Assembly: GCA_910587705.1 (NCBI GenBank)
Contig: CAJUMX010000002.1
Coordinates: 186,001-250,000 of the forward strand
Length of the DNA: 64,000 nt
DNA from: an uncultured Oscillibacter sp.
Lineage (GTDB): Bacteria > Bacillota > Clostridia > Oscillospirales > Oscillospiraceae
Direction of reading: 5' to 3'
Positions 42,361 to 51,995 of this stretch are shown here, piece by piece. Numbering within the stretch: the first letter of the stretch is position 1; each line of letters opens with the position of its first letter. A model generated the notes under the pieces. That model was not told the origin of the DNA. It was given only the letters and a program-made list of their open reading frames with translations, and did no database searches. The position numbers and the translations under genes were made by a program.

Positions 42361-43620
42361 TTAACGTTTTCCTCGGAAGGCCTCCGCCCCCAGTTCCCGG
42401 AAATCCCGGACAAGGTCCTCATAGCCCCGGTCAATGTGACCGGTTTCGGAGACTTCCGTCTCTCCTTCCGCCGTCAGGGCCGCCACGCACAGCGCCGCCC
42501 CGCCCCGGAGGTCTGTACAGCGCACCGGCGCGCCGTGGAGGCGTTCCACCCCCGTCACCACCGCCGCCCGGCCGGATACCCGAACGCTGGCTCCCATGCG
42601 GGCCAGCTCGTCAACATGGCGGTAGCGGTTTTCGAACATGTTCTCCTCGAACACCGCCGCGCCCCGGCATTTCAGCAGGGCGGCCATCAAAATGGCCTGT
42701 GCGTCGGTGGGGAAGCCGGGATAGGGGGCCGTCCGCACCGGACGCACCGCTGCCGGATGATCCCGGCAGGCACAAACTATGCCCTGTTCGTCGGAACGAA
42801 TGGTGCAGCCTGCCTCCCGCAGCACGGCGGTAACCGTGGACAAGTGCTCCTCCCGGGCCCGGCGGAGAAAAATTTCTCCTCCGGCGGAGACCGCCGCGCA
42901 GAGATAAGTAGCCGCCACAATCCGGTCCGGCATGACGTTGTAAGTACAGCCATGGAGCGTCCTCCCTCCCTCCACGGACACCGTAGAGGTCCCCGCCCCA
43001 GATACCCTGGCCCCGCAGGCGGTGAGGAAGTTTTGCAGGTCCACAATCTCCGGCTCCCGGGCGGCGTTTGCAATGGTGGTGACGCCGGAGGCGCCGCAGG
43101 CCGCCAGCATCAAATTCTCCGTAGCGCCCACGGAGGGAAAGCTCAGCACAATCTCCCGCCCCCGGAGCCGGGGGGCCTTGCAGTGCAGGACGCCGCCTGC
43201 GTCGTCAATCTCCGCTCCCAGGTCTCGGAGGCCGGAGAGGTGCAGGTCGATGGGCCGGGGGCCCAACTCACAACCGCCGGGGTAGCTTAATTCCGCCTGA
43301 CCACACCGGGCCAGGATGGCTCCCAGGAAGATGGCGGAGGAGCGCATCTCCCGCATCAGCGCCTCGGATACAGCGCAGCCGCTGAGACTACGGGTGTCCA
43401 CCACCAGGGTGTCCTCCCCCTCCCAGTGGGCCGCGCAGCCCAGCCCCTCTAGAATGCGGACCGAGGCATCCACATCCCGCAGCCGGGGACAGCCTCGCAG
43501 CTCCACCTGGTCCGCCGTCAGCAGCGTGGCCGCCAAAATGGGCAGGACGCTGTTTTTCGCCCCCTGAATCTCCGTCTCGCCCTTCAGGCGGCGGCCGCCT
43601 CTTATGATAAAATGGCTCAT
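42361..43620 (-). CDS. murA: UDP-N-acetylglucosamine 1-carboxyvinyltransferase MurA
   Basis: A 419-aa enolpyruvyl transferase for the first committed step of peptidoglycan precursor synthesis. It has GAKNSVLPILAA with the Lys/Asn pair near residues 22-23, the catalytic-cysteine loop SYPGGCELGPRPIDLHL with Cys at residue 117 (so fosfomycin-sensitive type), and PYPGFPTDAQA near 300. Location between murG and ftsQ is usual for Clostridia, where a MurA copy takes the place that murB or murC holds elsewhere. Confidence 0.94.
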   Translation of the reverse strand: MSHFIIRGGRRLKGETEIQGAKNSVLPILAATLLTADQVELRGCPRLRDVDASVRILEGLGCAAHWEGEDTLVVDTRSLSGCAVSEALMREMRSSAIFLGAILARCGQAELSYPGGCELGPRPIDLHLSGLRDLGAEIDDAGGVLHCKAPRLRGREIVLSFPSVGATENLMLAACGASGVTTIANAAREPEIVDLQNFLTACGARVSGAGTSTVSVEGGRTLHGCTYNVMPDRIVAATYLCAAVSAGGEIFLRRAREEHLSTVTAVLREAGCTIRSDEQGIVCACRDHPAAVRPVRTAPYPGFPTDAQAILMAALLKCRGAAVFEENMFENRYRHVDELARMGASVRVSGRAAVVTGVERLHGAPVRCTDLRGGAALCVAALTAEGETEVSETGHIDRGYEDLVRDFRELGAEAFRGKR

Positions 43621-43682
43621 GTCCGTCCCTCCGCTCCAAGAATGGTGTAACGCTCCATCCTATGGAAGAAGGGGGCTCCTGG

Positions 43683-44819
43683 TTACTTTTGCACCGTCAA
43701 TACCGTCTGGTAAATGCGTTCCGCCGCATCTCGGATGCCCAGGGAGGCCATGGCCTCCTCCATAGCCCGGAGACGGGCCTCGTCGTGGAGAATACCGCAG
43801 GCCGCCTGAAACAGGGCCTGGCCGGAGCCCTCCGGCTCCAGCAGCACCACCGCGCCTCCGGCCTCTTCCAGGGCACGGGCGTTCTTCTCCTGGTGGTTGT
43901 TGGTGACATAGGGCGAGGGGACCATCAGCGCCGGGGTTCCCAAGGCCGTCAGCTCGCTGATGGTGGAGGCCCCGGCCCGGCAGATCACCAGGTCCGCCGC
44001 CCGCATCACGGGGGCCATGTCGTAAATATACTCCCGCAATTGCAGGGCAGGACAGTCCTCCAGGTCCACGCCCTTTTCCCGCAGCAGCTCCTGCATCATG
44101 GGCAGACCCGACTTCCCCGCGCCGTGGATGTGGTGGAAGGGCTGCCTCCCCGCCTCCAAGGCCAGAAAATCCGCCATCTGGCGGTTCATGCCCGAGGCTC
44201 CCAAGGACCCCCAGAAGGAGACGATCAGGGGCCGCCCGTCGTCCACCCCCAAGGCCTTTTTGGCCTCTGGCTTGGTCATCGAAAAGAAGTCGTTTCGCAC
44301 AGGCGTGCCCGTAACCACCACCTTCTCCGGGCGGCGGTAGTGCTTTCGGCAGGACTCGAAGCCCACCATAATCCGGTCGGCATAGGTCTCCAGCATCTGG
44401 GTCGTCAGACCTGGCACGGCGTTGGATTCGTGAACCACCGTGGGAATTCTCATCTTGGCGGCAGCTTTCACCAGCGGGTAGCTGGCGTAGCCCCCGGTGC
44501 CCACCACCGCGTCGGGCCGGAAGGCCCGGAGAATGACCTTGGCCTCTCCGGGAGCGCGGATGAGGTTGCCCACAGAGATGAGGTTATGCTTAATCTCGGC
44601 GGGCTTGAAGGAACGGTGAAAGCTGGAAATATGCACCGTCTTAAAGGCGTACCCCGCCTTGGGCACCAAATCCTTTTCCAGTCCCCGCTCCGCGCCGACA
44701 AATAAAATCTGCGCCTTGGGATTCTTTTCCAGCGCCAGCTGGGCCAGGGCAATGGCGGGATTCACATGACCGGCCGTCCCACCGCAGGTGAAAATGATGC
44801 GCTGTAAGGGCTGCGGCAT
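43683..44819 (-). CDS. murG: Lipid II synthase MurG
   Basis: A 378-aa GT-B glycosyltransferase that adds GlcNAc to lipid I on the inner membrane face. It has TCGGTAGHVNPAIALAQ at the N-terminus, DAVVGTGGYASYPLV, HESNAVPGLTTQML, SFWGSLGASGMN and CRAGASTISELTALGTPALMVPSP for the donor site. It follows ftsW by 14 nt, as in standard dcw order. Confidence 0.95.
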   Translation of the reverse strand: MPQPLQRIIFTCGGTAGHVNPAIALAQLALEKNPKAQILFVGAERGLEKDLVPKAGYAFKTVHISSFHRSFKPAEIKHNLISVGNLIRAPGEAKVILRAFRPDAVVGTGGYASYPLVKAAAKMRIPTVVHESNAVPGLTTQMLETYADRIMVGFESCRKHYRRPEKVVVTGTPVRNDFFSMTKPEAKKALGVDDGRPLIVSFWGSLGASGMNRQMADFLALEAGRQPFHHIHGAGKSGLPMMQELLREKGVDLEDCPALQLREYIYDMAPVMRAADLVICRAGASTISELTALGTPALMVPSPYVTNNHQEKNARALEEAGGAVVLLEPEGSGQALFQAACGILHDEARLRAMEEAMASLGIRDAAERIYQTVLTVQK

Positions 44820-44833
44820 TCAAAACGCCTCCT

Positions 44834-46216
44834 CTATCCGGCTCTCGTGGGTTTCATCTGTCTCGATACCGACAGCACTACGCCCATCTCCGCCAACTGG
44901 ATGGACAGGGCCGTGCCTCCATAGCTGAAAAAGGGCAGGGAGATGCCGGTGGTAGGCAGCAGCCCCGTCACCACGCCAATGTTCAGGAAGGTCTGCATGG
45001 CAATCAACGTCGTAACGCCAATGACCAGGAGACTGCCGAAGCGGTCCCGGGCGTGGAGGGCAATCCAGTAGCCCCGGAGAATCAGCGCCGCAAAAAGAAG
45101 CATGATGACGCTGGCCCCGATGAGCCCCAGCTCCTCACAGATGATGGCAAAGATGAAATCATTGTGCTCCTCCGGGAGGAACAAAAACTTCTGGCGGCTC
45201 TTTCCCAGGCCCACTCCCAGAAGGCCGCCAGAGCCGATGGTAATAAGGCTCTGGGAGAGCTGATAGCCTTTGTCCTTCATATCCGCCCAAGGATTCAGCC
45301 AATACTGGATGCGGGAGGTGTTGTAGCCCACCACAAACAGGGCAAAGTACAGCATTCCGGCCGCTCCACCCAGGGCGCCGAACACCCAGGCCCAGTTGAT
45401 TCCGCCCACCAGCATCAGCGCCGCGCCTACGCCTAAAATCAAAAGCGCGCCGGAGAGATGGGGCTCAATGGCCACCAGTCCCGCCGTTACCACCAGCAGG
45501 GCGGCATAGGGCAGAACACCGTAGCGGAAGGAACGCATGAGGTCTTTTTTCCGGGAAATACTGTCGGAAAAATAGATGACAATGGCCATCTTCGCAATTT
45601 CCGAGGGCTGGAAGTTGAACAGCTCGCCCACGCCGATCCAGCGGGTTGCGCCCTTGACGGTGACGGCCACAGGGTTCCCGGGAATCGCCACGAAAACCAG
45701 AAGGAAAATGGACACATACAGCAGCGACTTTGCAAGGCCCCGCAAACGGCGGTAGTTGATTTTCCCGATGAACAGCATACCGGCGATGCCCATAACGGCG
45801 AAAACGCCCTGGCGGACAAACCAGTAAGTCGGGTCGTTGTTTTTCGTTTTGTAATAGGCGGAGGGGAAGCTGGCAGATAGCAGCATCACCAGGCCAATGG
45901 ACATTAGCAGCAGCACCAAAAGACAGAAGGGCAGATCAATGGGACCCTTGGCCAGCTCCTTGCCCTCCTCCTCCAGCGCTTGCTGGCGAAGGCGGAATTC
46001 GTGGCGGCGCTGGGCCTCCTCCCGGCTTAGGGGACGGCGGCGGGGACGCTTCACCGGCTGGCGCTCCGGAACAGGGAAGGGAATTACCACGCTCTGCCGG
46101 GCCGGAGCCGGTCGCCGGACCTGGGGTGGCTTCCGCTTCTGCTGGGCGGGTCTCCGCCGAGGCTCCGGGCGGCGCTGGGGCTCTCGCCGTGCCGCTGAAT
46201 TTCCACGTGCCGCCAT
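44834..46216 (-). CDS. ftsW: FtsW/SpoVE-type peptidoglycan glycosyltransferase (SEDS)
   Basis: A 460-aa SEDS-family membrane protein with about ten membrane helices; it contains GATRWIGVGELFNFQPSEIAKMA (SEDS signature with catalytic Asp region), FIFAIICEELGLIGA and GLLPTTGISLPFFSYGGT. The first ~90 residues are an Arg/Pro/Gln-rich cytoplasmic extension, longer than in Bacillus. It polymerises lipid II with a partner class B PBP, here probably the SpoVD-like protein. In this family FtsW and SpoVE cannot be told apart from sequence alone. murD, expected before it, is missing. Confidence 0.92.
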   Translation of the reverse strand: MAARGNSAARREPQRRPEPRRRPAQQKRKPPQVRRPAPARQSVVIPFPVPERQPVKRPRRRPLSREEAQRRHEFRLRQQALEEEGKELAKGPIDLPFCLLVLLLMSIGLVMLLSASFPSAYYKTKNNDPTYWFVRQGVFAVMGIAGMLFIGKINYRRLRGLAKSLLYVSIFLLVFVAIPGNPVAVTVKGATRWIGVGELFNFQPSEIAKMAIVIYFSDSISRKKDLMRSFRYGVLPYAALLVVTAGLVAIEPHLSGALLILGVGAALMLVGGINWAWVFGALGGAAGMLYFALFVVGYNTSRIQYWLNPWADMKDKGYQLSQSLITIGSGGLLGVGLGKSRQKFLFLPEEHNDFIFAIICEELGLIGASVIMLLFAALILRGYWIALHARDRFGSLLVIGVTTLIAMQTFLNIGVVTGLLPTTGISLPFFSYGGTALSIQLAEMGVVLSVSRQMKPTRAG

Positions 46217-46254
46217 GCTCCTCCCCCTTTCTCAAACCTTCAAACCTCTAAAAT

Positions 46255-47241
46255 TCAATATCTCCCCTGGATGCCCAGCCAGGCCAGAATGCAGCACAGG
46301 GCAGTCACACCAGAAAATACCGTCACCAGCTTCGCCTCGCTCCAGCCGGAGAGCTCCAAATGGTGGTGCAGCGGGGCCATCTTGAAAAACCGCTTGCCGT
46401 GGGTGGCCTTGAAGTAAACCACCTGGATAATGTCGGACAGGGTTTCCAGAATATAGATGATGCCCACAAGAATCAAAATCAAGGGCATATCCATGGCGAA
46501 GGCCAGGGCGGCCACCGCGCCGCCCATGAAGAGGCTGCCGGTATCCCCCATGAAAACCTTGGCGGGATGGTGGTTGTAGCAGAAGAAGGCTGCCAGCCCC
46601 CCCGCCAGAGCGGCGGGAAACAGCGCCAGAGGCATCAGCTCCCACTTAGCCGCAGCGGCGGTGAAAAAGACCATCACCACGAAGGTCACGCTGGAGGACT
46701 GCCCGTCGATGCCGTCTGTGATATTCACCGCGTTGACACAGCCCACAATGACGAAGGCGGCAAAAAACAGGTAGAGAATCCAATTGATTTCCAGGGTAAT
46801 ATTGAGGAAGGGAACGTACAGCGCGTTGGTCAGCAATCCCTCATAGCGCATCAGCGTGAGAAACATCACGGCGGCGGCCAGCTGGAGAATAAACTTCTGC
46901 TTGGCCGTCAGCCCCTCGTTCTGATGCTGGCGGATTTTCCGGTAGTCGTCCACCACGCCGATCAGGCCAAAAATCAGGGCAAAGAAGTACACGTAAAGAT
47001 GGGTGCACTCCCCACGCAGCATAGCCTCCCAACCCATGAGGAAGGCCACCACCCCGGACCCGACGATAAACATGACGCCGCCCATGGTGGGTGTGCCCGC
47101 CTTTCCGGCGTGCCAGGCGGGGCCCTCTTTTCGAATCTCCTGCCCCGCCTTCAGCTTCCGCAGCTCCGCGATGACGAATTTCCCCAGGACCAAGGTCAGC
47201 AGGAAGCTTGCTCCCATGGCCAGCAATAACGTAACAATCAT
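46255..47241 (-). CDS. mraY: Phospho-N-acetylmuramoyl-pentapeptide transferase MraY
   Basis: A 328-aa multi-pass enzyme that makes lipid I by joining UDP-MurNAc-pentapeptide to undecaprenyl phosphate. Motifs include KEGPAWHAGKAGTPTMGGV, GVVDDYRKI with the paired Asp, NAVNITDGIDG, GDTGSLFMGG and the loop APLHHHLELSGW. The ATG at 47241 with GAGAGGGAAAGCT upstream is preferred to the ATG at 47286, which would overlap the murE stop. Confidence 0.95.
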   Translation of the reverse strand: MIVTLLLAMGASFLLTLVLGKFVIAELRKLKAGQEIRKEGPAWHAGKAGTPTMGGVMFIVGSGVVAFLMGWEAMLRGECTHLYVYFFALIFGLIGVVDDYRKIRQHQNEGLTAKQKFILQLAAAVMFLTLMRYEGLLTNALYVPFLNITLEINWILYLFFAAFVIVGCVNAVNITDGIDGQSSSVTFVVMVFFTAAAAKWELMPLALFPAALAGGLAAFFCYNHHPAKVFMGDTGSLFMGGAVAALAFAMDMPLILILVGIIYILETLSDIIQVVYFKATHGKRFFKMAPLHHHLELSGWSEAKLVTVFSGVTALCCILAWLGIQGRY

Positions 47242-47286
47242 AGCTTTCCCTCTCCCCCGTCCGGCTCTCCCGGACGGTTTTTTCAC

Positions 47287-48726
47287 TCAGCGCAAATACT
47301 CTGCGACGATCTCCCGCTCGTCCATGTGGCGCTTTTCATGGCCTACCTCCTGGTAGGTCTCGTGGCCCTTTCCGCAGAGGACGATCACATCCCCTGCCTG
47401 GGCGTGGTCCATTGCCCAATGGATGGCCTCCACCCGGTCCTCAATGACCTCATAGGGCGTTCCGGTCCCCTCCAGCCCCGGCAGGATATCGGCAATGATG
47501 TCCGCCGGGCACTCCGTCCGGGGGTTGTCGGTGGTGACGATGGCAAAATCCGCAATCTCAGCGGCGGCCCGGCCCATCTTGGGACGCTTGGCCTTATCCC
47601 GGTCTCCGCCGCAGCCAAAGAGGGCCACGGTCCGACCCTTGGCAAAGCCCTTGACGGTGGTCAGAACGTTCACCAGGCTATCGGGACTATGGGCGTAATC
47701 GATGAGGACGGTATAGTCCTTCCCCGGTGTGGGCACCACCTCCACCCGGCCCTTCACGTGGGGCACCCGGGCCAGAACGGCAGCGCTCTCCTCCAGAGAA
47801 ATCCCCAGGGCCAGGGCTGCCCCCAGCACATCCAGGGTGTTGTCAACCATAAAATGCCCAGGAATGTTCACCCGGACGGGAACCTGCTCCCCGCCGTGAA
47901 CGGCGGTAAATGCCACATGGTCCTCCGCCAGCAAAACGTCCTCCGGCCAGAGGTCCGCTGCACCGGCGCTGGAAAAGGTAACGACCTTGCAGGTTGCGTC
48001 CTTCAAAAGTCGGGGCGTCCAGGGGTCCCCGGCGTTGACCACGCCGGTTTTGCAGTTTTGAAACAGGAGGGCCTTGGCGTCACAGTAGTCCTCCATGGTC
48101 TTGTGGAAATCCAGATGGTCCTGGGTCAGGTTCGTAAAAACCCCCACCTCATAGGACACGCCGTAAACCCGGTCCAGGAACAGCGCGTGGGAGGAAACCT
48201 CCATCACCACATAGGTGCAGCCCGCATCCCGCATTCGGGCAAAGAGCTTCTGGAGCTCAAAGGATTCGGGGGTGGTCCGTTCCGTGGGAAGGACCTCCTC
48301 CCCAATCATATTCTGGTTTGTGCCGATCAAGCCCACCTTTTCACCCCGGGCCTCTAAAATGGCCTTGAGGAGATAGGTGGAGGTGGTCTTTCCGTTGGTG
48401 CCGGTCATGCCCACCATGGTCATGGCATCCGCCGGGCGGCCAAAGAAGTTGGCCCCTGTCACTGCCAGAGCCCGGCGGGAATCCGCCACCTGGACATAGG
48501 GAGTTTCTCCGTTCTCCGGCAGGACCTGACAGAGAACCGCCGCCGCGCCGGAGGCTATGGCCTGGGGGATGAAGCGGTGACCGTCTACCGTATAGCCGCT
48601 GAGGGCCACGAAGAGGTCCCCGGACTTCACCTGCCGGGAGTCATAGCAGACCTGGGCGATTTCCGTCTCCAAATCCACGTTGGCGGAGAGGATTTCCAGC
48701 CCCTCCAGCAATTTTTGAAGCTTCAT
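47287..48726 (-). CDS. murE: UDP-MurNAc-dipeptide ligase MurE
   Basis: A 479-aa Mur ligase that adds the third residue to the stem peptide: N-terminal substrate domain, P-loop GMTGTNGKTTSTYL near residue 105, ERTTPESFELQ, VMEVSSHALFLDRV, and the C-terminal domain with DNPRTECPADIIADI, where the DNPR motif is associated with diaminopimelate-adding MurE. It has its own promoter just upstream (48765-48793). MurF, which should follow it, is absent from the cluster. Confidence 0.94.
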   Translation of the reverse strand: MKLQKLLEGLEILSANVDLETEIAQVCYDSRQVKSGDLFVALSGYTVDGHRFIPQAIASGAAAVLCQVLPENGETPYVQVADSRRALAVTGANFFGRPADAMTMVGMTGTNGKTTSTYLLKAILEARGEKVGLIGTNQNMIGEEVLPTERTTPESFELQKLFARMRDAGCTYVVMEVSSHALFLDRVYGVSYEVGVFTNLTQDHLDFHKTMEDYCDAKALLFQNCKTGVVNAGDPWTPRLLKDATCKVVTFSSAGAADLWPEDVLLAEDHVAFTAVHGGEQVPVRVNIPGHFMVDNTLDVLGAALALGISLEESAAVLARVPHVKGRVEVVPTPGKDYTVLIDYAHSPDSLVNVLTTVKGFAKGRTVALFGCGGDRDKAKRPKMGRAAAEIADFAIVTTDNPRTECPADIIADILPGLEGTGTPYEVIEDRVEAIHWAMDHAQAGDVIVLCGKGHETYQEVGHEKRHMDEREIVAEYLR

Positions 48727-48764
48727 ACTTGGTAAACCTCCATCCAGTGAATACGTTCTGGATG

Positions 48765-48793
48765 ATTATAACCCGAATAAAACGCAATGTATA
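48765..48793 (-). promoter_or_regulatory. Probable housekeeping promoter of murE-mraY-ftsW operon
   Basis: Minus-strand TATACA (48788-48793), 17-nt spacer, perfect TATAAT (48765-48770), ~40 nt before the murE start in the spoVD-murE gap. The -35 matches four of six consensus bases. Confidence 0.6.
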
Positions 48794-48829
48794 CGGCGTA
48801 TCCTGCCAGAAATCAGGCAAAACCTGCTC

Positions 48830-51292
48830 TCAGTCTCTCACCGAGCTGTCGCCGAAGCGGACTGTGACCACACTGCCGGGAACCAGCTCAGTTCCCTCCC
48901 CCCGGTCCTGGGAGATGGCCTTGACATTGCCGGATTCCGTGCTGGTGGCTCCCGTCACCCGCATGATAAAGCCCGCGTTGGTCAGGGCCTGATTGGCCTC
49001 GGCGGCGGTCATGCCAATGACATTGGGCACCGCCCGGAGATCGTTGTTTTTCTCCTCCCCCAGGTACAGGACGATGGAGGCGTTATTGGGCACAATCGCG
49101 CCGCCCTCCGGGGTTTGAGCGGTGACCGTCTCGCCGTTGCCCACAGTGCGGAAGGTAAAGCCCGCATTTTCCAGCTTTGCCCTGGCGGTCTCCAGCTCCT
49201 GGCCCACCACGTTGGGTACGGCGGCGTCGGCGCCTGCCAGCTGATCGGCGGTGTAGTCCGGTTCCACCCCCAGAACCGGGAGAATCTCACTCATAATCTG
49301 GCTGGCCGTAGGGGCCACCATGTTGCCGCCGGAGGGGAAGGTCCCCGTAGTACGGCTGGGGGTATCCATGGTGATGAGCATGATATATTGCGGGTCGTCC
49401 GCCGGGGCGAAGCACATAAAGGACACCACAATGTCGCCCTTGGGATTGCTGGCGGTTTTGGTTCCGGTTTTGTCGGCGGTGCCGGTTTTGCCGCCCACCC
49501 GATAACCCATCACCTGACCGTTCCGCCCGGTGCCCTCCGCCACCACGTATTCCAGGCACTCCCGGACCTTGGCGGAGGTCTCCTCGCTGACTACCTGGCG
49601 GACGCATTTGGTCTCGTGCTGGCGCAGGATGTTCCCCTCCTCGTCCAGCACCTGCTCCACCACATAGGGCTCGTAGAGATAGCCGCCGTTGACGCAGGCC
49701 GCCTGGGCCCGAATCAGCTCGATGGGGGTGACGTTGAAGGTCTGGCCGAAGGCGTAGGAGGACAGGGAGACGATGTTGGAGTTGAAGCTCTTTTCGTCCG
49801 TAAAGATGCCCTGGGCCTCGCCGATCATGTCCACGCCGGTTTTTTCCATCAGACCGAAGGACTTGAGGTATTCGTAAAACTTGCTGGTGCCAAGGGTCTG
49901 GCCAATTTTAATAAAGGCCGGGTTGCAGGAGTTGCCCACCGCCTCTTTCAAAATCTGGTGGCCGTGTCCGGTCTGCCGGGAGCAGTAGAAGGGCTTATCC
50001 CAGCCCTTGACCATAACGGAGCCGGAGCACTCATAGGTGGAGTTCATGTTGATGACCCCCTCCTCCAGCGCCGCCGCCAGGGTGATGGGCTTAAAGGTGG
50101 AGCCGGGCTCGTAGGTGGAGTCGATGCACTTGTTCCGCCATTGGCTGTGGAGGGTGTCGGTTTTCAGCTTGGTGACAGCCTCCTCATACTTCTCCTCGGA
50201 CCCGTAGCTCTCCTGTTTTCCTTCCATCTCCGCCAGCTGCTCCTCCAGCTTGGTTTTCAGCTTCTCGTCGTAGAGGACGCCGGACTGGTTGGAATCGTAA
50301 TTGGGATAGGACGCCATGCCCAGGAGGGCCCCGGAATTCACGTCCATGACAATGCCCGTGCCGCCCTTGGCGGCGTCAAATTTGCTGAGCATGGACTCCA
50401 TGCCCTTTTCCAGGGCAATCTGGACGTTGATGTCCAGGGTCAGCACCAGGTCGCTGCCGTTCTCCGCGTCAAAATACTGCTCGTACTGGAATAGCATGGG
50501 CTGGCCCTTGTTGTTTTTGGCGGAGACGGTCATGCCCGCGTCACCGGAAAGGTCGCTGTCGTATTTGACCTCCAGGCCCACGGCGCCCTCGTTTTCGCTG
50601 TTGACAAAGCCCAGCACATTGGCCGCCATGGCGTTGTAGGGATAATACCGCTTGGAATCCGGCTCCAGATACACGCCGGTGACGCTGCGCTGCTGGCCCT
50701 CGGGAATCTCGTTTCCCTCCTCGTCAATCTGGCCGTTGATAAATTTCCGAACCTCGTCGGCCAGCTCCTTTTCCACCTTCTGCCGCAAAACCACATATTC
50801 GGACTTGGTATTCCCCATCTTCTTTTCAATGGACTCCTGGTCGATATCCAGAATCCGGCTCAGCCCCCGGGCAATGTAGCTCTGGTCCCGGATAGGCTGC
50901 CGGGTATAGGTTTCCCCTTTTTCCCGGGCTCTGTCGGCGGCCTCGTCCTGGGCCTCCTCCTGGCTTTCAACGTACTGGCCGATGCGCAGGGGGTCTAGGA
51001 TGACCTTCTCCGCCGTGGTAGAGCTGGCCAGGATGTTGTGGTTCTTGTCGTAGATGGTCCCCCGGGAGGCATTGACGGAAACCTCCCGGGTCTGCTGGTG
51101 GACGGCCCGGGCCGTCATTTCGTCATACTGGTTGATCTGGAGATCGTAAAGCTTCCAAAACAGCAGCAGGAACGTGCCCACACCCAGAAGCAGCATCATC
51201 AGCAGCGTCCGGCCACGGATGATCTGATTGGCCCGGCGGGCGGACTCGCTCTTGCGGTGAAGGGCTGGAATTTTGGGGGAACGGTTCGCCAT
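48830..51292 (-). CDS. spoVD: Class B penicillin-binding protein with two PASTA domains (SpoVD/PBP2x-like)
   Basis: An 820-aa bitopic transpeptidase. After a cytoplasmic tail and one membrane helix (~29-50) comes the dimerisation domain (RGTIYDKNHNILASS, GLSRILDID). The penicillin-binding domain has the Ser-x2-Lys motif in STYEPGSTFKPITLA, Ser-x-Asn in GNSCNPAF, and Lys-Thr-Gly in GGKTGTADKTG. Two C-terminal PASTA repeats follow (PNVVGQELETARAKL; PNVIGMTAAEANQAL). It would cross-link septal or spore-cortex peptidoglycan with the SEDS protein. The name SpoVD is by PASTA content and dcw position; the vegetative PBP2B/FtsI role is equally possible. Confidence 0.9.
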   Translation of the reverse strand: MANRSPKIPALHRKSESARRANQIIRGRTLLMMLLLGVGTFLLLFWKLYDLQINQYDEMTARAVHQQTREVSVNASRGTIYDKNHNILASSTTAEKVILDPLRIGQYVESQEEAQDEAADRAREKGETYTRQPIRDQSYIARGLSRILDIDQESIEKKMGNTKSEYVVLRQKVEKELADEVRKFINGQIDEEGNEIPEGQQRSVTGVYLEPDSKRYYPYNAMAANVLGFVNSENEGAVGLEVKYDSDLSGDAGMTVSAKNNKGQPMLFQYEQYFDAENGSDLVLTLDINVQIALEKGMESMLSKFDAAKGGTGIVMDVNSGALLGMASYPNYDSNQSGVLYDEKLKTKLEEQLAEMEGKQESYGSEEKYEEAVTKLKTDTLHSQWRNKCIDSTYEPGSTFKPITLAAALEEGVINMNSTYECSGSVMVKGWDKPFYCSRQTGHGHQILKEAVGNSCNPAFIKIGQTLGTSKFYEYLKSFGLMEKTGVDMIGEAQGIFTDEKSFNSNIVSLSSYAFGQTFNVTPIELIRAQAACVNGGYLYEPYVVEQVLDEEGNILRQHETKCVRQVVSEETSAKVRECLEYVVAEGTGRNGQVMGYRVGGKTGTADKTGTKTASNPKGDIVVSFMCFAPADDPQYIMLITMDTPSRTTGTFPSGGNMVAPTASQIMSEILPVLGVEPDYTADQLAGADAAVPNVVGQELETARAKLENAGFTFRTVGNGETVTAQTPEGGAIVPNNASIVLYLGEEKNNDLRAVPNVIGMTAAEANQALTNAGFIMRVTGATSTESGNVKAISQDRGEGTELVPGSVVTVRFGDSSVRD

Positions 51293-51319
51293 GCTGCTGC
51301 CTCCTAGTTGGAAATCTGG

Positions 51320-51370
51320 AAAAATTTATGAAGCGGGGGAGCAAGAAGACCTGGCTTCCCGCTCCCCGCT
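51320..51370 (-). terminator. Possible weak terminator between ftsL and spoVD
   Basis: AGCGGGGAGC at 51361-51370 can pair with GCTCCCCCGCT at 51332-51342 with one bulge and an 18-nt loop; the minus strand continues TTCATAAATTTTT. The U-run is displaced several bases from the stem, so termination is uncertain, and it may only attenuate readthrough into spoVD. Confidence 0.4.
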
Positions 51371-51412
51371 GTCAGGGTTGAAGAATCATGTCAGCTCATT
51401 ATAGTGCGCCGG

Positions 51413-51964
51413 TCAGTCGAAATATTCCACCACTGCGTAGACCCCGCCGTGGAGGGATGCGAGAATACGGCTGAACAGCCCCGGTTCCTTCTGTTGGTAG
51501 GCTACGGCGGAATCCCCCGCCGACAGGTCCAGACGGCCCAGCTGCGTGCCGCTGGGCTTGGACATCCCAGCGGCCTCCGCCGCCTCCTTCACAGAGGCCA
51601 TGTCAAACATGCGCTGGTATTGGGCGGTGAGGCTCACATTCTCCGACTCCAGCTCCTCCAGCTGGCCTTGCAGCTTCACGGTCTCTGCGGACAGCATGGT
51701 CAGCTGTACATAGCTCATCAGCACCAGCAAAGCAAGTCCCATAATGGCCGCCACGCTTAAAAGCGCCAGAGGCGAAACATACTGCCGGGCCCGGATCAAG
51801 ACATGGGGCATTTCCCGGACCTTCGCCTTGGTTTTCTTCCGCCCCTTGGGGGCCTCCCCCGCATGGCGCAGTTCCCATTCCCGGGCCGCATAGTCTAGAT
51901 CGTACGCCAGGCTGCCGTTCACCGCCTGCTTCCCGCGATACCGCATGTCCCGCGTCGCCGCCAT
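51413..51964 (-). CDS. ftsL: FtsL-like septum protein
   Basis: A 183-aa bitopic protein: a ~65-residue basic cytoplasmic tail, one membrane helix (SPLALLSVAAIMGLALLVLM), then a coiled coil (LSAETVKLQGQLEELESENVSL) and a C-terminal tail. The fold, size and position between rsmH and the PASTA PBP identify FtsL, which forms a complex with DivIC and FtsQ. Sequence conservation in FtsL is low, so the call depends on topology and synteny. The start at 51964 has AAAGGGGGCGG upstream. Confidence 0.8.
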   Translation of the reverse strand: MAATRDMRYRGKQAVNGSLAYDLDYAAREWELRHAGEAPKGRKKTKAKVREMPHVLIRARQYVSPLALLSVAAIMGLALLVLMSYVQLTMLSAETVKLQGQLEELESENVSLTAQYQRMFDMASVKEAAEAAGMSKPSGTQLGRLDLSAGDSAVAYQQKEPGLFSRILASLHGGVYAVVEYFD

Positions 51965-51995
51965 GGAGCCGCCCCCTTTCAACCGTTCTTACGTA